Shown: in pieces, positions 14,705 to 22,380 of the stretch
Layout: each line of letters starts with the position of its first letter
How positions within the stretch are numbered: position 1 is the first letter of the stretch
Source: Bacteroidota bacterium
Lineage (GTDB): Bacteria; Bacteroidota; Bacteroidia; Palsa-965
Length of the DNA stretch: 38,872 nt
Assembly: GCA_006218065.1 (NCBI GenBank)
Contig: VBWE01000047.1
Location: forward strand, 1-38,872
Direction of reading: 5' to 3'
Notes under the pieces: generated by a model
Databases searched by the model: none
The model's input: only the letters and a program-made list of their open reading frames with translations
Told to the model about the DNA's origin: nothing
Position numbers and translations under genes: made by a program

Positions 14705-15754
14705 ATGGATGACCAGGAGCCGAAACGTCCCCGCCGCATACGCTACAAAGGCACGCATCCCAAATCCTTTAAAGAGAAATACAAAGAACTGCAGCCGGAG
14801 CAATATGCAGATGATGTTGCCAAAGTGATGCAGCAGGGTCGCACTCCGGCAGGCATGCACCGTTCCATCTGCGTAAACGAAATCATGGAATTTCTCCACA
14901 TCCTTCCCGGGCAAACCGGCCTGGATGCTACGTTGGGTTATGGCGGGCACAGTTCTGAAATGGTTAAACGTGTGCTTCCCGGCGGACGCCTGTATGCCAT
15001 TGATGTGGATCCGCTGGAACTGCCCCGGACGCGCGATCGCATGGCCGCACTGGGTTACGGACCGGATGTCCTGGTTATCAAAAAGCTGAATTTTTCCGGT
15101 ATTGATCAAATTGTCGCCGAATCCGGTCCGCTGAATTTTGTACTCGCGGACCTGGGTGTTTCTTCCATGCAGATCGATAACCCGGAACGGGGTTTTTCAT
15201 TTAAAGTGGAAGGTCCGCTGGATTTACGGTTGAATCCCAAAACCGGGAAATCCGCCGCCACGCTTTTGAAAACCATTTCGCGGGATGAGCTGGAAGAACT
15301 ACTCATGAAAAACGCCGACGAACCGTATTACGATCCTATTGCCGAAGCCATTATATCCCGGGTCAAAAAAGGAATCGCGATCGAAACCACGACACAACTA
15401 CAGGAAATCATTAAAGAAGCGCTGGAATTTATTCCACAGACAAGCCGGAAAGAAGAAGTTAAAAAAGCCTGCCAGCGCTGTTTCCAGGCCCTGCGCATCG
15501 AAGTGAACGACGAATTCGGCGCGCTGGAAAAATTCCTGGAAAAACTACCCGATGTACTCGCACCCGGCGGACGCGTGGCCATACTTTCCTTTCATTCGGG
15601 AGAAGACCGGCGCGTAAAAAAATCCTTCCAGCGATTATTCCGTGAAGGCATTTACAGTGAAGTCGCCCCGGACCCGATACGGCCATCAGCGGAAGAATGC
15701 AATGCCAATCCGCGCGCGCGTTCGGCGAAGCTGCGTTGGGCCATAAAAGCATAA
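14705..15754 (+). CDS. rsmH: RsmH-like 16S rRNA (cytosine-1402 N4) methyltransferase with N-terminal extension
   Basis: A 349-aa protein of the MraW/RsmH family, which N4-methylates C1402 in the ribosomal P site. The SAM-binding DATLGYGGHSS is at residues 74-84, followed by LADLGVSSMQIDNPERGFSF, PLDLRLNP, CFQALRIEVNDE, ILSFHSGEDRRVK and the C-terminal NPRARSAKLRWA. Standard RsmH is about 310 aa with the SAM motif near residue 33, so this one carries roughly 40 extra basic N-terminal residues (PKRPRRIRYKGTHPKSFKEK). The usual YHVPVLL start is replaced by AGMHRSICVNEIMEFL. It is also outside the mraZ-ftsL-ftsI cluster where rsmH normally lies. It is either the genome's only RsmH, relocated, or a paralogue with another rRNA target. 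Confidence 0.85.
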   Translation: MDDQEPKRPRRIRYKGTHPKSFKEKYKELQPEQYADDVAKVMQQGRTPAGMHRSICVNEIMEFLHILPGQTGLDATLGYGGHSSEMVKRVLPGGRLYAIDVDPLELPRTRDRMAALGYGPDVLVIKKLNFSGIDQIVAESGPLNFVLADLGVSSMQIDNPERGFSFKVEGPLDLRLNPKTGKSAATLLKTISRDELEELLMKNADEPYYDPIAEAIISRVKKGIAIETTTQLQEIIKEALEFIPQTSRKEEVKKACQRCFQALRIEVNDEFGALEKFLEKLPDVLAPGGRVAILSFHSGEDRRVKKSFQRLFREGIYSEVAPDPIRPSAEECNANPRARSAKLRWAIKA

Positions 15755-15785
15755 GTATGTGATTCTTTCCGACGACGGAACGCAC

Positions 15786-15857
15786 AATGTCAAACGCTCA
15801 ACGCTCAATGATCAATTAATTTCTCCGATGAACCTTGTTCACTGGGCGTTTGGCATT
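15786..15857. repeat. Imperfect palindrome at the rsmH / ilvE convergent junction
   Basis: aatgtcaaacgctc (15786-15799) pairs with gggcgtttggcatt (15844-15857) at 12 of 14 positions; neighbouring aatgatcaattaattt and gatcattaaaat add further pairing. It fills the gap between two convergent genes, as other palindromes here do, and may act as a terminator, although no U-tract is evident. Confidence 0.55.
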
Positions 15858-15888
15858 GATCATTAAAATGCCCCGCAGAAAATCAGGC

Positions 15889-16767
15889 TCAGACCACTTT
15901 TACTACCCAGCCGTGCTTGTCTTCTGCACGTCCGCGGCGGATATCGTCGAGGGCTTTGCCTACTTTGTTGGAGAAGTAACGCTGCGGAACGGGCGGCAGT
16001 TCGTAATCTTTTCCTTCGTGGCCGATGGTGGAAATCTGCGCAATCGTAGCGGCGGTGCCGGTTCCGAATGCTTCCTGGAGATGCCCGCGGGCGTGTGCGT
16101 CGAAAATTTCATCCACGGCGATGCGGCGTTCCTGGACTTTCATTTTCCAGTCGCGGGCAAGCGTGAGTACGCTGTCGCGCGTGATGCCGGCGAGAATGGT
16201 ATCGCCGAGCGGGGGCGTGATCAGCACGTCGTCGATCACGAACATGAGGTTCATCGTTCCCGATTCTTCCACGTAACGGTGCGAGCTGGCATCCGTCCAG
16301 ATCAGCTGGTCGTAGCCTTTCTGTTTGGCGAGCTGCGTGGGATAAAGCGAACGGCCGTAGTTCCCGGAAACTTTCGTAGAACCTACTCCGCCCTGCACGG
16401 CACGGAAAAACTGGGTTTCCACCATCACGCGAAGCGGTTCGGAATAATAATGTCCGACCGGCGTGGTGATGATCATGAATTTATATGTATCCGATGCTTT
16501 TACACCGATGTATTCATCGGTAGCCATCTGGAACGGGCGGATGTACAGGGAATGTCCTTCGCCGTCGGGAACCCAGTCGCGATCAATGCGCACCAGTTCG
16601 AGCAGGCTTTCCATGAAAAGATCTTCGGGTACTTCGGGCATGGCCATCCGGCGGGCCGATACGTTCATGCGCTTCTGGTTTTCAACCGGGCGGAAAAGCA
16701 ATATCCCGCCGTTGTCGGAGCGATACGCTTTCATGCCTTCGAAAATCGACTGGCCGTAGTGGATCAT
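15889..16767 (-). CDS. ilvE: Branched-chain amino acid aminotransferase IlvE, N-terminally truncated reading frame
   Basis: A fold-type IV PLP aminotransferase of the roughly 355-aa BCAT group, interconverting Val, Leu and Ile with their 2-oxo acids. Visible motifs are HYGQSIFEGMKAYR, SLYIRPFQMATDEYIGV, the PLP-lysine region GGVGSTKVSGNYGRSLYP (K132 in this numbering), YVEESGTMNLMF and LQEAFGTGTAA. The frame gives 292 aa from ATG 16767, about 65 fewer than relatives. In-frame codons upstream still encode IIPYGDLPISPASS, which is conserved BCAT sequence, but then meet TGA at 16812-16810. Another frame just upstream encodes what looks like the true N-terminus. A deletion of about 35-40 codons with frameshift is the simplest explanation: a pseudogene or an assembly error. 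Confidence 0.9.
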   Translation of the reverse strand: MIHYGQSIFEGMKAYRSDNGGILLFRPVENQKRMNVSARRMAMPEVPEDLFMESLLELVRIDRDWVPDGEGHSLYIRPFQMATDEYIGVKASDTYKFMIITTPVGHYYSEPLRVMVETQFFRAVQGGVGSTKVSGNYGRSLYPTQLAKQKGYDQLIWTDASSHRYVEESGTMNLMFVIDDVLITPPLGDTILAGITRDSVLTLARDWKMKVQERRIAVDEIFDAHARGHLQEAFGTGTAATIAQISTIGHEGKDYELPPVPQRYFSNKVGKALDDIRRGRAEDKHGWVVKVV

Positions 16768-16792
16768 CGAACTGGCCGGGCTGATCGGAAGA

Positions 16793-16849
16793 TCACCGTA
16801 AGGTATGATTCACCTTCTGCACCGAAATATTCATTGTAAGGCTCGCCAT
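16793..16849 (-). pseudogene. Detached N-terminal remnant of ilvE
   Basis: From ATG 16849, or 16834, a short frame encodes MASLTMNISVQKVNHTLR and stops at 16795-16793. MNISVQKV resembles the beginning of Bacteroidota branched-chain aminotransferases, and the frame runs into the ilvE body in a different phase. A near -7 box (CATCTTTG on the minus strand, 16896-16903) lies upstream, as expected for the original promoter. Confidence 0.5.
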
Positions 16850-16972
16850 ACCCTGAATTAAAAGTTGAAATTACTTTAGTGATTTCCTATGCTCACAAAG
16901 ATGTCGACTATTTTTTGAATTCCCTACCCTGCTTTGTGCTTTTTTCGACGGGTCTACATTATTCTACGTTCA

Positions 16973-17085
16973 CTGTTCGCCGTTTACCGTTTACTGTTCT
17001 CCCGTTCACCGTTTACTGTTCTCCCGTTTACCGTTTACTGTTTAGTATTTAACTGAAAACGGTAAACAGGTAAACGGGCAAACGG
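16973..17085. repeat. Tandem 22-bp repeat plus inverted copy in the gap 16850-17324
   Basis: Three consecutive units of ctgttctcccgttyaccgtt-ta type lie at 16973-16993 (21 bp), 16994-17015 and 17016-17037. They are followed after a short spacer by the inverted words aaaacggtaaacaggtaaac (from 17056), which pair imperfectly with the last unit. The surrounding gap contains no plausible gene. Units abut without spacers, so this is not a CRISPR array. Confidence 0.75.
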
Positions 17086-17158
17086 ATAACGGAATATGCG
17101 TTAACCTTAATTAACCATATTCACGGGCCTGTTAACCTGCCCCGGGAACAAACTGAAA

Positions 17159-17166
17159 TACTTTTG
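17159..17166 (+). promoter_or_regulatory. Candidate -7 box TACTTTTG upstream of the outer-membrane barrel gene
   Basis: A perfect TAnnTTTG match 158 bases before the ATG at 17325. If used, transcription would start near 17173 and the entire palindrome 17171-17281 would become the 5' leader of the mRNA. No clearer promoter was seen between the palindrome and the gene. Confidence 0.35.
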
Positions 17167-17170
17167 TTCC

Positions 17171-17281
17171 AGTTCAGAGTCGGGAGCTTTGAGTTCGGAG
17201 TTTTGTATTAAGTCGGTCTCGTCTCCGCTCGACCTGACAAGTATGTGTAAAACTCGAACTCAAAGCTCCCGACTCTGAACT
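17171..17281. repeat. Long palindromic element, arms of 33-34 bp with a hairpin core
   Basis: The left arm (17171-17204, beginning agttcagagtcgggagcttt) and right arm (17249-17281, ending gctcccgactctgaact) are reverse complements apart from one missing base. The 44-base loop contains ggtctcgtctccgctcgacc, which can itself fold (GGTC with GACC), giving a nested structure. It lies directly upstream of the outer-membrane barrel gene. Confidence 0.85.
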
Positions 17282-17324
17282 GATACACGGTTTATTCCGG
17301 TAGGAATTTTAAACAATCATTAAT

Positions 17325-20150
17325 ATGTTCATCATGCTGAAACGCTTTATCTTTTTTTTCCTTGTTGCCGCACCATCTTTTCTTTCGGCGCAAAATGGTT
17401 TTGTCGGCGGAACGCTTACCGATTCATTGAATCGCCCGGTTGCCAGTGCAACGGTCACTTTGCAGAACAGCAAAGATTCTTCACTGGTCGGTTTTACGCT
17501 TTCGCAGGTCAACGGCAGTTTCCTGCTTAAGAACGTTCCTGCCGGATCGTACAGGATACTGATCACGCACCTCGCGTTCCACAGCATGAGCCGGCGTTTT
17601 ACACTTACGCCTGAAAAACCGAATCACCAGTTCGATACGCTCCGCCTCTTCGATAAAGCGCAGGTACTTCCCGAATTCGAAATCGCCGAAGATGCTCCGC
17701 CGGTTACGCTGAAAGGCGATACGCTCGAATTCAACGGCAGTTCTTTTAAAACGACATCGAATGCTGTGGTGGAAGATTTGCTGAAAAAACTGCCCGGCGT
17801 GGAAATCCAGTCCGACGGCTCGATCAAGGTAAACGGGCAAACGGTGAACAAGGTGCTGGTTGACGGGAAGGAATTTTTCGGCGACGATCCAAACATCGCT
17901 ACGCAGAATCTTCCGGCGGATGCGATCGACAAGGTGCAGGTTTTCGACAAGAAAAGCGATAATGAAAAACTGACGGGCATGGACGACGGGAATACCGACA
18001 TGGCCATCAACCTGAAGCTGAAGAAGGACAAGAAAAAAGGCGCCTTCGGAAATATCCAGGGCGGATACGGGTACGAAAATAAATACAAAGGCAAAGTCAA
18101 CATCAACCGTTTCGAAAACGGCCGCCAGTTCGCGATCCTGGCGAATGCCAACAACATCAACGAGCGGCCGTTTTCATTCCGCGACATCATGAGCTTTATG
18201 GGCGGCATGGGCATGTCGACGGGCGGCGGCGATATGCAGGTAACGCTTACCGACGATGGAAGCAGCGGACTGAGCAGCCTGCTTTCCGGGCAGAAAAAAG
18301 GACTGAACGACAACTGGTCGGCCGGCACGCATTTCAGCGACGACTGGGGAAAGAAAAACCAGGCAGAACTTACCGGGAGTTATTTCTACAACCGGCTGCA
18401 CCCGGTGATCAACCAGGTTTCGGACCGCCAGTATTTTTTGCCGGACTCCTCTTTCTTCACTTCCACGACAAGCAAAAGCGAAGGATATACCGACAATCAC
18501 CGGCTGAACCTGCAGCTGCGTTACAAAATCGATTCGCTGAGCCTGCTGCGGATTGCGCCGGCGTTCAACCTGCAGAACGGCCGGACGAGTTCGTACGACG
18601 TATTCCGCACGCTGACCGGCAGCGGGTTGTACAGCAATTCGGGCATACGCGGCGTACGCAGCGGGAACGACGGCTATACGTTTACCAACGAGGCGCTTTA
18701 CCAGAAATCGTTTGCGAAACGGGGACGCAGCTTCAGTCTTTCGCTCAACAGCAATTATAAGGACGGTGATAATTTCCAGTACAACGATTACCAGACGACG
18801 TTCTACGATTCGGCCGGCGCGACGACGGACAACCTGCCTGTAAAACAAAAAGTAGCGCAGGCCGCCATCCAGCACGATGAAACCGCGCGCAGTTCGTGGA
18901 CCGAGCCGCTCGGGAAAAAATCGCTGCTGGAAATTTCCGCCAAAGGCTCCTGGTCGATGAGCGAAAACAAACGCGAGACTTTTGATTTCAACAGCGCCAG
19001 CGACGATTACGATTTGCTGCACGACGTGTACAGCGGGCATTACCGGATGGATTTCCGGTACGGCCAGGGCGGTATCCGGTACAAACGCGCCGGTGAAAAG
19101 CTTTCGTTCACGCTCGGTTCTTCGCTGCAGCAGTCGCAGCTCAGCGGCGGCGTGCCGGGAAATGCAACCGATTTCGGCAGCAAGTTCACGCACGTGCTGC
19201 CGTATGCGCAGATCATGTACGCATTCAGCAAATTCAGGGACATCCGCATTTCGGGAACCAGCAATGTGATTGCGCCTTCCATGGGCAGCATCATGCCGGT
19301 GATCGACAATTCGAACCCGCTGTATATCCGCACGGGCAATCCCGCGCTGAGCCCGGAACAATCGTACTCGGCTTCGCTTGATTTCAAACTGATGAACCCT
19401 TTCGAGAACAAACATTTTTTCCTGTTCGCATCCGTTACGCGCACGGAAAACGCGATAGCCAATTCGGAAACGATCGACGCATACGGCGTTACCACCTCGA
19501 TGCCGGTGAACGGCGCACCTTCGTATCGCGGCAATTTATTCTCGGGCATCGAGTTCCCGGTCAAAAAGCTGAAGAGCAATATCAGCCTCGAACCGGAAGT
19601 TTCGTACAACCGTTACGTCAGTTACATCAACGGTTCCGAGAATTTCGCGAACAGCGTCACGTATCGTCCTTCGCTGCGCTGGCGGGTGAATATCAAGGAC
19701 AAGGTGGATATTTCCGCCACGGCGCGATACTCGGTAACGGACGCCGCTTATTCCCTGCGCAGTTCGGCGAATAACCGGTATACCAACCAGTCGTACGGCA
19801 TCGAACTGGAATGGGAACTTCCGAAAAACTTCGAGCTGGAATCGAATTTCAGTTACCAGATTAACGAGAGCAATGCAGGCAGCGGCATCCGCACGGAATT
19901 CCCGCTCTGGCGTTCTTCACTGGCCTGGCAGTTCACGGAATTCAAGCGCGCGCAGCTCAAACTTTCGGTTTACGATATGCTGAATCGCAATACCGGCATC
20001 ACGCGAAACAATACCGGCTCATACGTGGAAGATTTACAGTACAATACGTTGCAGCGTTACTTCCTGCTTACGCTGAACTGGAAATTGAACAAAGCCGGGA
20101 AAGGCCGCGAGCGTGGTGGGGTGGAAATAAGGATTGGTGGGGATGATTAA
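17325..20150 (+). CDS. Outer-membrane beta-barrel protein with carboxypeptidase-regulatory N-domain (TonB-receptor-like)
   Basis: A 941-aa protein with a signal peptide (MLKRFIFFFLVAAPSFLSAQ; ATG at 17325 or 17334). Residues about 25-105 form a carboxypeptidase-regulatory-like domain (GTLTDSLNRPVASATVTLQN, VPAGSYRILITHLAF). Residues about 140-210 resemble the TonB-receptor plug (VVEDLLKKLPGVEIQSDGSI, VNKVLVDGKEFFGDD). The rest is a predicted beta-barrel with alternating aromatic strands. It matches the OMP_b-brl_3-type family of Bacteroidota, which lack a clear TonB box; the cargo is unknown. No SusD-like gene is adjacent, so it is not part of a SusCD pair here. A long palindrome precedes it and a repeat follows nine bases after the stop. 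Confidence 0.9.
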   Translation: MFIMLKRFIFFFLVAAPSFLSAQNGFVGGTLTDSLNRPVASATVTLQNSKDSSLVGFTLSQVNGSFLLKNVPAGSYRILITHLAFHSMSRRFTLTPEKPNHQFDTLRLFDKAQVLPEFEIAEDAPPVTLKGDTLEFNGSSFKTTSNAVVEDLLKKLPGVEIQSDGSIKVNGQTVNKVLVDGKEFFGDDPNIATQNLPADAIDKVQVFDKKSDNEKLTGMDDGNTDMAINLKLKKDKKKGAFGNIQGGYGYENKYKGKVNINRFENGRQFAILANANNINERPFSFRDIMSFMGGMGMSTGGGDMQVTLTDDGSSGLSSLLSGQKKGLNDNWSAGTHFSDDWGKKNQAELTGSYFYNRLHPVINQVSDRQYFLPDSSFFTSTTSKSEGYTDNHRLNLQLRYKIDSLSLLRIAPAFNLQNGRTSSYDVFRTLTGSGLYSNSGIRGVRSGNDGYTFTNEALYQKSFAKRGRSFSLSLNSNYKDGDNFQYNDYQTTFYDSAGATTDNLPVKQKVAQAAIQHDETARSSWTEPLGKKSLLEISAKGSWSMSENKRETFDFNSASDDYDLLHDVYSGHYRMDFRYGQGGIRYKRAGEKLSFTLGSSLQQSQLSGGVPGNATDFGSKFTHVLPYAQIMYAFSKFRDIRISGTSNVIAPSMGSIMPVIDNSNPLYIRTGNPALSPEQSYSASLDFKLMNPFENKHFFLFASVTRTENAIANSETIDAYGVTTSMPVNGAPSYRGNLFSGIEFPVKKLKSNISLEPEVSYNRYVSYINGSENFANSVTYRPSLRWRVNIKDKVDISATARYSVTDAAYSLRSSANNRYTNQSYGIELEWELPKNFELESNFSYQINESNAGSGIRTEFPLWRSSLAWQFTEFKRAQLKLSVYDMLNRNTGITRNNTGSYVEDLQYNTLQRYFLLTLNWKLNKAGKGRERGGVEIRIGGDD

Positions 20151-20158
20151 CCAATTAC

Positions 20159-20239
20159 CCGATTTGAAAATTTGAAAATGCGCACCGGCCAGCGCGCAGG
20201 GAATCTTCTCCATTTTCAAATTGAATAATTTTCAAATCG
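20159..20239. repeat. Palindromic repeat, family copy A (81 bp)
   Basis: Begins ccgatttgaaaat and ends attttcaaatcg, with core tgcgcaccggccagcgcgca (20179-20198). That core differs by one base from the reverse complement of the core of copy B at 22325-22344. It is in inverted orientation to copy B, and the two flank the phosphatase gene. It fills the convergent gap between the barrel gene and the phosphatase gene and may terminate both transcripts. Confidence 0.88.
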
Positions 20240-20252
20240 TTTCACTGTGTGA

Positions 20253-22169
20253 TCAGATTTTAATTCCGACCACACACACATCATCCACTTGTTCGAGTTT
20301 GCTTTTCCAGTTTTCAAAAGCGGTATCCAGCGCGTTTTTCTGCTCGCGGCCGGGCAGGCGGAATACGGACAAAATATGTTCCTTGAACTGTTTGTACATC
20401 AGTTTTTTCCCTTTCGGGCCGCCAAACTGGTCGGCATAGCCGTCGGTAAACAGGTAGATCCAGTCGCCTGTTTTTAATTCCAGCGTATGCGTGGTAAACG
20501 GTTTCGGTTCATCGGTTTTCCCGATAGCCTGTTTATCCGCCTTTATCTCGTGCAGTTCGCCGGAAGAGAAATACCACAGCGGGTTGTTCGCCCCGGCCCA
20601 GCTCAGTTTGTTTCCATGAAAAGCGCAGAGGGAAATGTCCATGCCGTCTTTCACATCCTTGTCGCTTTTCGAAAATGTTTCCAGCACCAGTTCGCGTGTT
20701 TTGTCCAGTATTTTTCCCGGCTCCGTCAGTCCGAATTCGAGCACTGCGCGGTTCAGCGCACCGCTGCAAACCACGCTCACCAGCGCGCCCGGCACGCCAT
20801 GCCCGGTGCAGTCGGCCGCCGCGATAAACGAAATGCCGCCGATACGTTCAAACCAGTAAAAATCACCGGCGACAATATCTTTCGGCTTGTACAGGATGAA
20901 ATTATCCGCGAAAGCACGCTGCACGGTTTCAACGGCGGGAAGAATCGCTTCCTGCAGGCGCCGCGCGTAATTGATGCTGTCGAGCATTTCTTTTTTCTGC
21001 ACTTCGATCACCAGTTTCTGCCGCTGCGTAAGTTTGAACCGGTTATAGAGAAAGACGGAAAACACAGCCACGATAAGCAGCACGGCGATTGCCGACCAGA
21101 GCAGCAGGTTGCGTTTTTCGAGCCCGGCCTGGTATTCGGCTTTCTTGATGGCATCGCGCTTATCGAATTCATAATCCATTTTAGCCTGGATGCTCTGCCG
21201 GGTATTTTCCTGGTTGAACATGCTGTCCTTCAGCACCTCGTATTTTTTCCGTGCCACAAGCGCCTGCTGAAACTCGCCTTTCTGTTCGTACGCCAGGCCG
21301 ATAAAATTGTATGCCGTTTTCAGCACATCGATATTCTTCGTTTGCTCCGCTACGTTTATCGCGCTGTCCAGGTAAATGATCGCACTGTCGAGCGTCGTTT
21401 TATTTTCGCACAACACCTGGCCGATATTGCTCAGCGAGGAAGCCATGCCGGCCTTGTCATTGAATTTCGCTTTTATGCCGAGCGCCTGCCTGTAATAAAC
21501 CAGCGCCGTGTCATACATTCCCTGGTATTTGTACATGAGGCCGATGTTGTTATAAATCCCGGCCAGCCCGCGCTCATCGCCCAGCGTTTTCCGCGACTCC
21601 AGCGCTTTCTGAAAATAGCCGAGCGCTTCGGTGTACTTCTTTTCATCCATCAGCATATTGCCGATCGAGTTGCAGGTGCCCGCAATACCTTTCAGGTTGT
21701 TCAGTTCCGCATTGCCCTGCAGCGCTTTCAGCAGGTATTCCTTGGCCAGTTTATTATCGTTGAGATTGGAATAACATATCCCGATATTGTTATTTGCCGA
21801 AGCGATGCCCTGCTTGTTTTTTTCCTGCTCGCTCAGCTCAAGGTATTTGAAATAAAAAGGCAGCGCGCGCGAGTAGTTGTTCTGGTAAAGAAAACTGTTG
21901 CCTTTGATATTATTGGAGCGGGCTATCCCGTGTACATTTTCTGTTTTTTCGGAAAACTGCAGCAGGGTATCGCTCCAGGCTCTTGCAAGATCACATTCCC
22001 GGGATGCGATGTAACCGCTGGCAATATCATCGAGCAGTTTCACTTTTACGGAATCCGCCACGGCAGCCCGGTACAGGCCGATCAGCGAATCGGTAAGCGA
22101 CTGTTGCGCCTGCGCGGCAGCGCTGAAAGCAAAGAAGAAAAAAACGGGAACATAAAACCTGGAAAGCAT
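20253..22169 (-). CDS. TPR-repeat SpoIIE-family (PP2C-type) serine phosphatase, membrane-anchored
   Basis: A 638-aa protein: signal peptide (residues 1-21); a periplasmic TPR array of about seven repeats (50-330; GIASANNNIGICYSNLNDNK, GIAGTCNSIGNMLMDEKKYT); one transmembrane helix (353-375); a coiled-coil linker; and a SpoIIE phosphatase domain (398-638) with DIVAGDFYW (431-439), AADCTGHGVPG (451-461), the later GMDISLC and LFTDGYADQFGG metal-binding segments, and a terminal DDVCVVGIKI. In other phyla such phosphatases act on anti-sigma-factor antagonists; the partner here is unknown and none is encoded nearby. A one-mismatch -7 box (TAACATTG, complement of 22186-22193) lies 17 bases before the ATG. 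The gene is bracketed by inverted repeat copies A and B. Confidence 0.93.
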   Translation of the reverse strand: MLSRFYVPVFFFFAFSAAAQAQQSLTDSLIGLYRAAVADSVKVKLLDDIASGYIASRECDLARAWSDTLLQFSEKTENVHGIARSNNIKGNSFLYQNNYSRALPFYFKYLELSEQEKNKQGIASANNNIGICYSNLNDNKLAKEYLLKALQGNAELNNLKGIAGTCNSIGNMLMDEKKYTEALGYFQKALESRKTLGDERGLAGIYNNIGLMYKYQGMYDTALVYYRQALGIKAKFNDKAGMASSLSNIGQVLCENKTTLDSAIIYLDSAINVAEQTKNIDVLKTAYNFIGLAYEQKGEFQQALVARKKYEVLKDSMFNQENTRQSIQAKMDYEFDKRDAIKKAEYQAGLEKRNLLLWSAIAVLLIVAVFSVFLYNRFKLTQRQKLVIEVQKKEMLDSINYARRLQEAILPAVETVQRAFADNFILYKPKDIVAGDFYWFERIGGISFIAAADCTGHGVPGALVSVVCSGALNRAVLEFGLTEPGKILDKTRELVLETFSKSDKDVKDGMDISLCAFHGNKLSWAGANNPLWYFSSGELHEIKADKQAIGKTDEPKPFTTHTLELKTGDWIYLFTDGYADQFGGPKGKKLMYKQFKEHILSVFRLPGREQKNALDTAFENWKSKLEQVDDVCVVGIKI

Positions 22170-22234
22170 CGGCCGGTAATTTGTCCAATGTTAGTAACAA
22201 GACGGCGGCCGTGCAAATCGGATAGTTAATTTGT

Positions 22235-22380
22235 CCGATTTGAAAATTATTCAATTTGAAAATTGAGAAGATGACCATCATCTCGATTACTCAATTTGAA
22301 GATTTGAAAATTGAGAAGATGTTCTGCGCGCTGGCTGGTGCGCATTTTCAAATTTTCAAATTGAATAATTTTCAAATCGG
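22235..22380. repeat. Palindromic repeat, family copy B (146 bp, 30-bp perfect terminal inverted repeats)
   Basis: The termini 22235-22264 (ccgatttgaaaattattcaa...) and 22351-22380 (...ttgaataattttcaaatcgg) are perfect 30-bp inverted repeats. Inside are a 20-bp direct repeat (atttgaaaattgagaagatg at 22254-22273 and 22302-22321) and the core tgcgcgctggctggtgcgca (22325-22344). The right end overlaps the last codons and the TGA stop of the acyl-CoA synthetase gene, so the element supplies that gene's C-terminus. No coding capacity; MITE- or REP-like. Confidence 0.9.

Noticed and set aside
16973-17037. CRISPR array
   Set aside because: The 22-bp units abut without spacers, there are only three, and no cas gene is present.
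18174-19415. 413-aa minus-strand frame opposite the outer-membrane barrel gene
   Set aside because: Arg/Val/Ala-rich shadow of a clear barrel protein, with no motifs.
20253-20290. cacacacacatcat run as a microsatellite phase-variation tract
   Set aside because: The run is very short and lies in the last codons of the phosphatase (DDVCVVG), which are conserved there.
17325-22169. SusCD-type polysaccharide utilisation locus
   Set aside because: The barrel protein has no adjacent SusD-like lipoprotein or glycoside hydrolase.
20487-22229. 580-aa plus-strand frame opposite the phosphatase
   Set aside because: It is antisense to a gene with intact TPR and SpoIIE motifs, and its His/Arg/Phe-heavy composition shows no domain.
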